A stretch of 64,000 bases of DNA from Aquiflexum sp. TKW24L (lineage in GTDB: Bacteria > Bacteroidota > Bacteroidia > Cytophagales > Cyclobacteriaceae): assembly GCF_023502205.1 (NCBI RefSeq), contig NZ_JAMFLG010000002.1:62001-126000 (forward strand), given 5' to 3'. Below, in pieces: positions 45,591 through 53,948 of this stretch (positions are counted from its first letter, which is position 1; every line of letters begins with the position of its first letter). The translations under genes were made by a program, and so were the position numbers. The notes beneath the pieces were generated by a model. It was not told the origin of the DNA. It was given only the letters and a program-made list of their open reading frames with translations, and did not search any database.

Positions 45591-45616
45591 CGATTGAATA
45601 TAATCAATTTCATTAA

Positions 45617-46984
45617 TTAATTCCTGATACCTCCTGTACCATTAAATGCCTCAAGTGTATTGGTAGCATCAACAAGTCTAGTCGACAAAGTTCTTGAATT
45701 AGTTTGCTGTGGATAGGATTTTCTATCATTATAACCATCTGAACAGGTTCCTAACTCTTCACAACCTACAGCTTCGCAATGAATCAGTAATGCTCGGTTA
45801 TAATTATCCCATATCACTAGCTCTCCATCAACCTCTTTAAGTGCACCTCTTTGGCTGACTACGTTCAATTCAGCAGTAAGCAATTCTTTCAGGAACTTTT
45901 CAATATCCGATTTGCCCACCGGATTAAGAATTTCTAATGCTGTTTTGATTTTTTTATTTCCAAATTGAAATGGCTCTTTCAGCAATAGTTTCTCGATCTG
46001 GCTAAGGAATTCAAGTATTTCTTTTTCTGAATAATCACCTTTACTTGACCCACAGTATTTCAATTGATCTACCCAGTAATCAGTGCATTCGGCGGTTCCT
46101 TTAATAATTCCTTCTTTCAATTCACGAGTCGTTTTTTCTGAATCTATTTCGAATCCAAAATTGATGCAAGATCCGTCAGATTCCTCAGTGCAATAATGGA
46201 AGCTGGATGGGGTAGTAGCATTATAACTCAGATTGAACAATTGGTCGGTTGTTTCGACATAGTATTCGCCTTCTAAAACCTTAAATGTAAAAGTCCCATC
46301 GTCTATCGTCATTACGGAACCTACTATTTTACCCGTCTTTTTATCTCTTAATAAGATTTCAATTTCAGGGATTCCTGATTCAGAGTTTTGCTTGACACCA
46401 TCAGCATTTGCATCTATGAAAATGCTGCCACAGATTTCAGACACTCCTTCACAGGGACCCAAAATATCACACTTTTCTCTTTTGCCATTCCTTGTAATAC
46501 TGCCTTCAATTACACCCAATGGCACATCGCCGAGAAAGGTCATTGAAAAGCTTTTACTTTCATCTTTTCCAATTGATATACTCCAGGTGATCCCTTTGGA
46601 ATCTAATTTTGAATTTTGCTTTGGCTCCCAATCAGTTGGAGCACCGGCACATGACGGCACCTGAAGGAAGAATTTCTCTAAATCTGAGGATTTTCCGGTA
46701 CCGCTTACTTTATAGTGGAATGTGGTACTAGTTGCAATACCGTTTGTTTTTTCAACATTTCTTCCAATGAATTCTACATCATAGTTGTTGATTCTGACAT
46801 TTTCGAATTCCACCAACTGGTCTGCAAAATATCCTGGCAATTCTACTCTAAAATCCTCAACATCTGCCTTTCTTAAATTTGCATCGATCTTTTCAATAAC
46901 AACTTCTTGGGAGGCAAACTCACATCCTGCCATTATCAAGATCGATAGAAAACACAGGGAAACTAGATTGATGTTCTTTTTCAT
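45617..46984 (-). CDS. Lipoprotein with SdrD-B-like domain
   Basis: 455-residue exported lipoprotein. I chose the ATG at 46984, which gives a clean signal with lipobox IMAGC; an upstream start would add nine residues before it. Residues about 190-265 match the SdrD B-like fold (GSIFIDANADGVKQNSESGI, then EIEILLRDKKTGKIVG), which binds calcium in other proteins. The rest has no recognised domain. Several cysteines lie in the last third. It is upstream of the sensor kinase gene on the same strand (26-base gap), so the two may work together. Confidence 0.82.
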   Translation of the reverse strand: MKKNINLVSLCFLSILIMAGCEFASQEVVIEKIDANLRKADVEDFRVELPGYFADQLVEFENVRINNYDVEFIGRNVEKTNGIATSTTFHYKVSGTGKSSDLEKFFLQVPSCAGAPTDWEPKQNSKLDSKGITWSISIGKDESKSFSMTFLGDVPLGVIEGSITRNGKREKCDILGPCEGVSEICGSIFIDANADGVKQNSESGIPEIEILLRDKKTGKIVGSVMTIDDGTFTFKVLEGEYYVETTDQLFNLSYNATTPSSFHYCTEESDGSCINFGFEIDSEKTTRELKEGIIKGTAECTDYWVDQLKYCGSSKGDYSEKEILEFLSQIEKLLLKEPFQFGNKKIKTALEILNPVGKSDIEKFLKELLTAELNVVSQRGALKEVDGELVIWDNYNRALLIHCEAVGCEELGTCSDGYNDRKSYPQQTNSRTLSTRLVDATNTLEAFNGTGGIRN

Positions 46985-47459
46985 ATCATTTTCAAATTTA
47001 AGAGCAGTCAAAAATTATTTCTGCTATTTGTGATTTTTATAAGGTTAAAACAACTTTGGAAATTCTTTAAATTCTGCGATTTATGTCCGATAACTAACTC
47101 TCTGTCCCGATCCTATAAAACAATTTTGCAATTATAAAGGACACTTTCATTGGGACGTAATGCCTCAACTGCTTGAAATTACAGATATTTTTTTGATAAA
47201 AAAGTAACTTCCCAATCCATAAAATCATATTAAACCCATAAAGTAGGAAAATATATAGTAATAAATATTTTATCATTGATTTATTTCATTCAAAATATCA
47301 TTTTTTAATAATATTCATAGAATTAAATAAATTATTTGATTGTGTTTTAAAGAATATTATCGTAAAAAAAATTATTTAACTTTTTGAAAAAAGTCTAGGA
47401 TTTTGAGATTTAGAATTTGATTATTAACTCAATTTATTTTCAAAATGGATAAGGGCCGA
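46985..47459. other. AT-rich intergenic region, no gene seen
   Basis: 475 bases between two minus-strand genes. It is very AT-rich, especially 47180-47440. A CAAATTTA at 46993-47000 is a minus-strand TAnnTTTG match but lies only 9 bases before the lipoprotein start, so its value is doubtful. AAGGGC and GCCCTT around the pepP stop could form a weak stem. No open frame with coding character is visible. Confidence 0.5.
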
Positions 47460-48746
47460 CTAATTCATCAGCCCTTCAATCTCCTCAGGATCAATTGGAA
47501 TATTTCTCATCAAATCAAAATATCCTTCTTCCAAAATAACAATGTTATTTTCCAGTCTAATACCCAATCCTTCCTCAGGAATATAAATTCCCGGCTCTAC
47601 AGTAAATACCATTCCCGCGCTGATCGGTTCATGCATCGTACCTACATCATGCACATCCATTCCTAGATGATGAGAAGTCCCATGCATAAAATATTTTTTG
47701 AATGCCGGCCATTTTGGATCTTGGTTTTTGATATCTGTCTGATCTATTAGCCCCAATCCCAAAAGTTCGGATTGCATCATCAGCCCGACCTCCTTGTGAT
47801 ACTCCTGGATGCTGATTCCTGGCCGCAAAATATCGGAAGCGCCCTTCTTAACCCTTATGACAGCATCATACACTTCTCTTTGTCTTTTGGTAAATCTGCC
47901 ACTTACAGGTATCGTACGTGTCATGTCCGCATTGTAATTGCCATATTCTGCACCTACATCCAAGAGGATCAAATCTCCATCTTTGCAGACTTCTTTATTC
48001 TCTATGTAATGAAGTACACAGGCATTTCCTCCTGCAGCGATAATTGGCTCATAGGCAAATCCTTTGCTCCTGTTTCGGATAAATTCATGGATAAACTCCG
48101 CCTCAATTTCATACTCAGTCACGCCAGGTTTAACAAAGGAAAGAATCCGACGGAATCCCTTTTCTGTAATGTCACAGGCAATCTGCATTTGATCTATTTC
48201 TTCCTTTTCCTTTACCGCCCTAAGCTGATGCATCAATGGAGCTATACGGTTGAATTGATGAAGGGGATACCTTTCTTTGCAGGATTTGATAAATCGGGCA
48301 TCGCGTGTCTCAACGACCACAGCAGCACGTAGATGTTCATTGGCATTTAAAAATACATGCTCGCTCAATGCCATCAAAGAATTTAACACATTGTCAAAAT
48401 TGGCTACCCATTGTATATTTTCGATTCCTGAAACAGCAAAAGCTTCTTCTTTCGTGTATTTATGACCTTCCCAGATGGCAATATGTTCGTTTGTTTCCCT
48501 GAGAAAAAGCACCTCTCTCAGATTGGGATCAGGAAAATCCGGACAAATCACCAAAATAGATTCTTCCTGATCGATTCCTGAAAGATAAAAAAGATCATTG
48601 TTTTGTCTGAACCTCATTGTCCCGTCTGCATTGGTCGGCATGATGTCGTTGGAATTGAAAACTGCAATAGATTTTGGAGGAAATTTTTCTTTCAGTTTTT
48701 CTCTATTACGGATATATAATGACTTAGGAAGTGGGATATATTTCAT
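47460..48746 (-). CDS. pepP: Xaa-Pro aminopeptidase (M24B)
   Basis: Dinuclear-manganese peptidase that removes an N-terminal residue next to proline, 428 residues from the ATG at 48746. A longer frame to 48809 exists, but a promoter -7 element lies inside it, so the shorter start is preferred. The N-terminal creatinase-like domain covers about 1-170. Metal ligands are in LILLDVGAEYGNYNADMTRT, HGTSHHLGMDVHD, FTVEPGIYIPEEG and RLENNIVILEEG. No signal peptide. Confidence 0.92.
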   Translation of the reverse strand: MKYIPLPKSLYIRNREKLKEKFPPKSIAVFNSNDIMPTNADGTMRFRQNNDLFYLSGIDQEESILVICPDFPDPNLREVLFLRETNEHIAIWEGHKYTKEEAFAVSGIENIQWVANFDNVLNSLMALSEHVFLNANEHLRAAVVVETRDARFIKSCKERYPLHQFNRIAPLMHQLRAVKEKEEIDQMQIACDITEKGFRRILSFVKPGVTEYEIEAEFIHEFIRNRSKGFAYEPIIAAGGNACVLHYIENKEVCKDGDLILLDVGAEYGNYNADMTRTIPVSGRFTKRQREVYDAVIRVKKGASDILRPGISIQEYHKEVGLMMQSELLGLGLIDQTDIKNQDPKWPAFKKYFMHGTSHHLGMDVHDVGTMHEPISAGMVFTVEPGIYIPEEGLGIRLENNIVILEEGYFDLMRNIPIDPEEIEGLMN

Positions 48747-48789
48747 ATTCTGTTCTTTCTTATCAGATGATATGGATTTTAAATTGAAC

Positions 48790-48797
48790 CAAAAATA
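48790..48797 (-). promoter_or_regulatory. Putative -7 promoter element for pepP
   Basis: Minus-strand TATTTTTG (48797-48790) matches TAnnTTTG and lies about 44 bases upstream of the chosen ATG. It falls inside the longer alternative frame, which argues against that start. Confidence 0.5.
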
Positions 48798-48817
48798 CCA
48801 TTTATCCATTGGCTAAA

Positions 48818-48839
48818 AAAAGACTTCAAAAAGTCTTTT
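48818..48839. repeat. Inverted repeat between divergent pepP and M16 promoters
   Basis: AAAAGACTT and AAGTCTTTT, perfect 9-bp arms around CAAA. It lies exactly between the two divergent -7 elements, touching the M16 one, so it may be an operator rather than a terminator, although the T-rich flank resembles one. Confidence 0.5.
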
Positions 48840-48846
48840 ATTTTTG
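48839..48846 (+). promoter_or_regulatory. Putative -7 promoter element for the M16 peptidase gene
   Basis: TATTTTTG, matching TAnnTTTG, 27 bases before the ATG of the peptidase gene. Confidence 0.5.
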
Positions 48847-48872
48847 TACTTTGAGCATGGGAAAATAAAATA

Positions 48873-50102
48873 ATGCAATACAATCTGAAAGAGTTGCCAA
48901 ACGGCATCAGAATCGTTCATCAAGAAGTCAACCATACCAGGCTCGTCCATTGTGGATTTATCCTCAATATCGGTAGCCGCGATGAGTCCAAGGAACAGGA
49001 AGGACTTGCCCACTTTTGGGAACATATGGCTTTCAAAGGCACTAAAAAAAGAAAAGCCTACCACATCATCAACAGACTTGAGACGTTGGGAGGAGAACTC
49101 AATGCCTACACTACCAAAGAAAAAATCTGCTTTTATGCGAGTACTTTAAAAGAGCATTTTGACAAGGCTGCGGAATTGCTCTGTGACATCACTTTCAACA
49201 GTACCTTTCCAAAAAAACAAATTGACAAAGAACGTCAAGTAATATTGGAGGAAATGGCCATGTATCGCGACTCGCCGGATGATTCGATCCAAGATGATTT
49301 TGATGAAATTATTTTTGAAGGACATGCTTTGGGGAGAAATATTCTAGGCACTGAAAGTACCGTCAAAAACTTCAGTCAAGATGACTTTTTTGAGTTTTTG
49401 TCCTCCAAATTTGACACCACCCAAATGGTCTTTTCGGTTGTCGGAAATGTCTCTTTCAAAAAAGTACTTCAGGAAGTGGAGGGGTTTCTTACAGAAATCC
49501 CGATCAAAAGAAGGTTATATGTGAGAAGCAGCTTTTCCAATTATGGACCAAAGACCAAAACCTTAGAAAAAGAAATTACTCAGTCGCATTGCGCTATCGG
49601 CCAACCGGCATATTCTATGTATGACCCGCGACGGTTCAAACTCTATTTATTGAATAATATCCTCGGTGGACCGAGTATGAACTCCAGGTTGAACCTTGCC
49701 CTGCGGGAGAAATATGGCTACGTCTACAGTGTGGAATCTCATTACCAGACTTATTCCGATACGGGTTTTATAGGGGTTTATTTTGCTACAGAACAAAACA
49801 AAGCCAACCGTGCAAGAAAGTCTGTACTGAACGAAATGGAAAAGCTCCGAACCAAAAAACTTGGTACTATGCAGCTTCATATGGCTAAGGAACAAGCTAT
49901 CGGTCAAATGGCCATGTCAGAGGAGAATTACGCTGCATTGATGCTCGTTTTTGGCAAAAACTTATTGGACAAAGGGAAAATAGATTCCTTAGACACTATC
50001 TTTGGCATCATGAGAGAAACGACCGCAGAGGAATTGATCGACATTGCCAATGAAGTCTTTGATCCTAAGCAGCTTAGTTTCTTAAATTATATTCCAGCCT
50101 GA
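48873..50102 (+). CDS. M16 family zinc metallopeptidase (pitrilysin/processing-peptidase-like)
   Basis: 409 residues, the size of the short bacterial M16B proteins with two homologous halves. The inverted zinc motif HFWEHMAFKGTKKR (HxxEH) lies near residue 48, and the downstream Glu ligand in RQVILEEMAMYRDSPDD near residue 125. The C-terminal half contains the R-x-x-x-x-Y pair (LREKYGYVYSVES) that binds substrate. No signal peptide is evident. It begins a tight run with an O-methyltransferase and a transglycosylase (1-base gap, then a 4-base overlap). Confidence 0.9.
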   Translation: MQYNLKELPNGIRIVHQEVNHTRLVHCGFILNIGSRDESKEQEGLAHFWEHMAFKGTKKRKAYHIINRLETLGGELNAYTTKEKICFYASTLKEHFDKAAELLCDITFNSTFPKKQIDKERQVILEEMAMYRDSPDDSIQDDFDEIIFEGHALGRNILGTESTVKNFSQDDFFEFLSSKFDTTQMVFSVVGNVSFKKVLQEVEGFLTEIPIKRRLYVRSSFSNYGPKTKTLEKEITQSHCAIGQPAYSMYDPRRFKLYLLNNILGGPSMNSRLNLALREKYGYVYSVESHYQTYSDTGFIGVYFATEQNKANRARKSVLNEMEKLRTKKLGTMQLHMAKEQAIGQMAMSEENYAALMLVFGKNLLDKGKIDSLDTIFGIMRETTAEELIDIANEVFDPKQLSFLNYIPA

Positions 50103-50103
50103 T

Positions 50104-50748
50104 ATGGAATTTATTGCACCGGAATTATTGGCATATTGTGAAGAGCACAGTAGTTGTGAAGATGACCTGCTGCAATATATCAAGCGGGAAACCTATGCCA
50201 AGGTGCTGATGCCAAGGATGCTTTCGGGGCATTTACAAGGCAAAACATTAGAGCTTTTGGTAAAGATGTTAAACCCTAAAACCATCCTCGAGATCGGAAC
50301 GTACACCGGATATTCAGGTATTTGTTTGGCAAGAGGTCTAGGGAAAAATGGAAAACTCATTACTTTGGACATCAATGATGAGCTGGAAACTATGGTTAGG
50401 GGTTTTTTCGAAAAATCCGGACTTTCCTCCCAGATCGACTACAGACTGGGGAATGCCTTAGAAATCATACCAACTTTGGAAAGTAATTTTGATATGGTCT
50501 TTATCGACGCCGATAAATCTAATTATATCCAATACTATAATCTTGTCGTTGAAAGGGTTAATTCGGGTGGCATTATCATCGCCGACAATGTCCTTTGGTC
50601 AGGAAAAATATTGGTGGAAGAAGGCAAGAAAATTGACAAAGACACTCAAGTGATATTGGATTACAACCGTATGGTACAAAATGATCCCCGTGTTGAAAAT
50701 GTACTACTTCCCATCAGGGATGGATTGATGCTGGCAAGAAAATTATGA
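50104..50748 (+). CDS. O-methyltransferase (class I SAM, catechol-type)
   Basis: 214 residues. The SAM motif is ILEIGTYTGYSGICLARGL. The metal and substrate acid residues are in MVFIDADKSNYIQYYN and GIIIADNVLWSGK, typical of the divalent-metal-dependent O-methyltransferase family 3. It starts 1 base after the M16 gene and overlaps the next gene by 4 bases. The methyl acceptor is unknown. Confidence 0.9.
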   Translation: MEFIAPELLAYCEEHSSCEDDLLQYIKRETYAKVLMPRMLSGHLQGKTLELLVKMLNPKTILEIGTYTGYSGICLARGLGKNGKLITLDINDELETMVRGFFEKSGLSSQIDYRLGNALEIIPTLESNFDMVFIDADKSNYIQYYNLVVERVNSGGIIIADNVLWSGKILVEEGKKIDKDTQVILDYNRMVQNDPRVENVLLPIRDGLMLARKL

Positions 50749-52343
50749 AACATAAATACATTAACTTACTAAAATCTGTTTTTTCATTTGTTTTAGCCTA
50801 TTTTTTTTCAGCTTTCTTGGCCATGGCCCAAGTCCCTCAGGTTCCTAGAGAACTAAGATTTGCTGACCTTACAATTAAAATCGATGAACAGGCAAGACGT
50901 GAAATCCAGAGTGATGTGGATGCACTATACCGCAACCCTACCTATTTCAAAGTAAAAGCAGAAAGGGTAAATCTTTATCTTCCAATAGTTGAGCGGGAAC
51001 TGAGAAATGCCGGTGTACCTACAGATTTTAAATATCTTGTGATTCAGGAAAGCAGTCTGATCGCAGATGCTGTTTCGACCTCCAATGCAGTTGGGTTTTG
51101 GCAGTTTAAGCAAGGAACTGCTGAAGAGGTTTCTTTGAGGGTAGATGGACAGATTGATGAAAGGAAAAACATTGTGGCATCTAGCCAAGGTGCAGCGCGG
51201 TATTTGAAGAAAAATAATGGACCATTTGACAATTGGATGTGCGCATTGGTAGCTTATCAGATGGGACTTGGCGGAGCTAGGTCTTATTTTGGAACTACTT
51301 ACAATGGAAAAAAAACAGTAGAAGTGGATAGAAATTTTCACTGGTATTTTAAAAAATTTCTTGCCCATAAGATAGCCTTTGAAGCGCCAACAGTCATGTT
51401 GGCAAGTAATAAAGGCATTTTGGAAGAGGTACAAGTACAAGGCCCAACTTCCCTCAAAGCATTGGCACCAAGACTAGGAGTAACAGAAGCGCACCTGAAG
51501 GAATATAACAAATGGACAACAAAAGGAAATATCCCTGATGACCGTCCATATTCGGTTCTGTATTTGAGAGAAGCGACAGTAAGGCCAAGACAAGCGATCG
51601 CCCAGACCGAAAATACTTATACCCCTCCGCCTGTATCAATCACCCAAGTTACAAAAACGGACTATCCAAAAATCACCGGAAACCCACAGCTAGCCACCCA
51701 GCCAAATCAGATCAAAGTCAACAATATCGATGGGGTAAAAGCATCCACAACAACTTCATTGGACAACTTCAGTGAAAAAGTAGGGGTAAAAGAGGGTAAA
51801 CTCCGGAGAATCAATGACCTGGATAAAACCGATAAAATCGAGGAAGGCCAATATTACTATACCCAACCAAAGAAAACAAAGGCAGATTTAGATACACATA
51901 CAGTACTACCGGGGGAGACTCTATGGTCCATTTCCCAGATGTATGGCATCAAACTTTCGTCGCTTAAATCCAAAAATAGAATCAATAACGATCGGGATTT
52001 AAAGGCAGGGATGATTCTTAACCTGAGGGATATAAGGCCAAGAGGCGAAGCCATTCCTGTAATCAATTCTACCGAATACAAGAAAATCATTGCAACAGGG
52101 ACAAATAATCCTGTTCCTTCAAATTCCGAAACAGCCCCGCCAAGCAGACCTGAAATTAATCTACCTGTCAATTCCCAAAGTATAGAACCAAGCAATCGAA
52201 TATCGCATACTGTAGGTGCCGAGGAAAACCTATTCAGAATCAGCCAAAAGTATGGGGTAACTGTCGAAGAAATAAAAAAATGGAATAACCTTTTGGATAA
52301 CAATATCAAAGTCGGTCAAAAGCTCATCATCAACAAACCTTAA
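50745..52343 (+). CDS. MltD-like lytic transglycosylase with LysM domains
   Basis: 532 residues. A signal peptide (about 1-28) precedes the Slt domain: catalytic Glu in LVIQESSLIADAVS, then NAVGFWQFKQGTA and LVAYQMGLGGAR. Three LysM units follow: a degenerate one (about 340-375), THTVLPGETLWSISQMYGI (about 385-430) and SHTVGAEENLFRISQKYGV (about 485-530). Proline- and serine-rich linkers join them. It cleaves peptidoglycan with 1,6-anhydro product. Overlap with the methyltransferase gene indicates coupling. Confidence 0.92.
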   Translation: MKHKYINLLKSVFSFVLAYFFSAFLAMAQVPQVPRELRFADLTIKIDEQARREIQSDVDALYRNPTYFKVKAERVNLYLPIVERELRNAGVPTDFKYLVIQESSLIADAVSTSNAVGFWQFKQGTAEEVSLRVDGQIDERKNIVASSQGAARYLKKNNGPFDNWMCALVAYQMGLGGARSYFGTTYNGKKTVEVDRNFHWYFKKFLAHKIAFEAPTVMLASNKGILEEVQVQGPTSLKALAPRLGVTEAHLKEYNKWTTKGNIPDDRPYSVLYLREATVRPRQAIAQTENTYTPPPVSITQVTKTDYPKITGNPQLATQPNQIKVNNIDGVKASTTTSLDNFSEKVGVKEGKLRRINDLDKTDKIEEGQYYYTQPKKTKADLDTHTVLPGETLWSISQMYGIKLSSLKSKNRINNDRDLKAGMILNLRDIRPRGEAIPVINSTEYKKIIATGTNNPVPSNSETAPPSRPEINLPVNSQSIEPSNRISHTVGAEENLFRISQKYGVTVEEIKKWNNLLDNNIKVGQKLIINKP

Positions 52344-52368
52344 AGATCCTATTAGGGTATATTGAACC

Positions 52369-53358
52369 ATGCAAAGAAGACTATCAATATTCTTTTTGTT
52401 TTTTTTCGGCTTCCTTTGCATTCTGAATGCACAAGACAGACTTCAGCTAGCGGATACCTTATTGATTGATGGGGATACGATTATCATGTTGGGTGACTCC
52501 ATTATTTTCAAACAACAAGCCAAACCAATCTATTGGGAAAAAGGAGGAAACTTCAACCTAAGTATCCAGCAAGTCAGCCTTTCTAATTGGAATGCTGGCG
52601 GATCCAGCAATTTAGCTTGGAACACTGCTTTGACATTGTTTGCCAATTATAGAAAAGAAGTAATCATCTGGGACACCAAACTGAATGTAAATGCAGGTTT
52701 TAACAGGCAAGGTGGACGAAGCTATGCCACCAGAAAAACCAATGACAACTTTATCTTCATAAGCAAATATGGCAGAGAACTGACCAACTTTTGGTTTTTG
52801 TCTACGCAGTTAGATGCCCGGACCCAATTATTGGCAGGCTACCGATATTTCAGGCCCTCTGGTGCAGAAGTGGATTCGAGGTCAAAGCTTTCGGACCTTT
52901 TAGCTCCGGCATATATACAGTCCTCCACGGGTTTAAATTACAGGAGGGATTTTAAAAACAAAGACAGGATTTCCCTGATTGCTTCGCCATTTACGGGCAG
53001 GTTTACGATAGTCATGGAAGATTCGCTCAGCAATGCCGGAGCCTTTGGCGTGATCCCGGGAGAAAAAGTCCGGGCTGAGGCTGGGCTTTCTTTTGGGTCA
53101 ACGACCGATATCCAACTATATGAAAATATCCGATGGCGTGCGGATCTGAATCTCTTTACCAATTTTGAAAGTTTGGGAAATTTTGTGGTCAATCTCAATT
53201 CTGTGATTTCAATGCGTGTCAATAAGTTCATTACCACTAGGATAGAAACAATCCTGATTTATGACGAAAAAGTATTGATTCAACAGGATTCAGGGCCTCC
53301 AAAACAAGCTGTTCAGCTCCAAAATATGTTCAATTTTGGAATTGGGCTAGACTTTTAA
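52369..53358 (+). CDS. DUF3078 outer-membrane protein
   Basis: 329 residues with a Sec signal (about 1-21, FLCILNAQ). The conserved DUF3078 stretch is GGNFNLSIQQVSLSNWNAGG near residues 62-81. The rest alternates aromatic and polar residues and ends in GIGLDF, as outer-membrane barrels do. It is 25 bases after the transglycosylase gene and may belong to the same operon. Function unknown. Its stop overlaps the stop of the convergent tau-coding frame. Confidence 0.85.
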   Translation: MQRRLSIFFLFFFGFLCILNAQDRLQLADTLLIDGDTIIMLGDSIIFKQQAKPIYWEKGGNFNLSIQQVSLSNWNAGGSSNLAWNTALTLFANYRKEVIIWDTKLNVNAGFNRQGGRSYATRKTNDNFIFISKYGRELTNFWFLSTQLDARTQLLAGYRYFRPSGAEVDSRSKLSDLLAPAYIQSSTGLNYRRDFKNKDRISLIASPFTGRFTIVMEDSLSNAGAFGVIPGEKVRAEAGLSFGSTTDIQLYENIRWRADLNLFTNFESLGNFVVNLNSVISMRVNKFITTRIETILIYDEKVLIQQDSGPPKQAVQLQNMFNFGIGLDF

Positions 53359-53948
53359 AAATCTGTTTCAAGTCCAAACCTTCTCTTCAAATCTCCTAAA
53401 GCAGGAGATTTATCTAGAAGGTAATTGAGCTTGTCAGTACTTGTGTATAATTTTCTTTTACCATTATTTTCATCTTCTTCCTTGATCACGGCATCAAGAT
53501 GAATGCTATAATTATTCAGCTTTCGCCTAAGGACTTGGAGAATTTCCGGTTTGATCTTGTTAAAAATTCCTTCCTGGATTTCACCATTAAGTTGGAAGGT
53601 AATAGTTTCACCCAACAAGACGACAGGTTGCTTCAAAACCGTTACTTCCAAGCTGCGATGATGTTCTTTGTATTCATCGATGATTTCGTTGATTTCAGCC
53701 TTCAGCTTTGCAAGGTCAAAAATTTCTGCAAGCTGCTCTGAAGGTTTGGTCAACTTACCCGTTTTCCTTTCTACCTCCACTATTGCTGCAGCTGAGTTTT
53801 GATCAACGGCTATTTTTGCAGAAGAGATACTTGTTGGTATAGAAAGTGTCTTTTGAACAAGTGTTTTTTTTGCTGCAAAAGAATTCGAATCTTTAAAAAG
53901 TGGCGTGGAAGAACTGGATTTAGTTTCCTCAGTTACCTCAATCAAGCT
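53355..53948 (-). CDS. dnaX: C-terminal (tau-specific) part of DnaX, reached by -1 frameshift
   Basis: About 197 codons that continue dnaX in the -1 frame after the A10 run. There is no ATG near its start; the first possible initiator is a TTG at 53945. The first 60 residues are a Ser/Thr/Lys-rich linker, then LAEIFDLAKLKAEINEIIDEYKEH and TVLKQPVVLLGETITFQLNG. This is the pattern of the C-terminal domain found after the clamp-loader ATPase in Bacteroidota DnaX proteins. I read it as the tau extension, not an independent gene. Confirmed frameshifting or sequencing error cannot be separated from sequence alone. Confidence 0.8.
   Translation of the reverse strand, partial: SLIEVTEETKSSSSTPLFKDSNSFAAKKTLVQKTLSIPTSISSAKIAVDQNSAAAIVEVERKTGKLTKPSEQLAEIFDLAKLKAEINEIIDEYKEHHRSLEVTVLKQPVVLLGETITFQLNGEIQEGIFNKIKPEILQVLRRKLNNYSIHLDAVIKEEDENNGKRKLYTSTDKLNYLLDKSPALGDLKRRFGLETDF

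Noticed and set aside
47460-48809. Longer pepP start at 48809
   Set aside because: The extra 21 residues overlap a promoter element and an inverted repeat, and the family-like N-terminus begins at the ATG at 48746.
53355-53945. Independent gene starting at TTG 53945
   Set aside because: The start coincides with the A-run junction, there is no ATG, and the protein has the linker plus C-terminal pattern of DnaX tau, so I treat it as the frameshifted end of dnaX.
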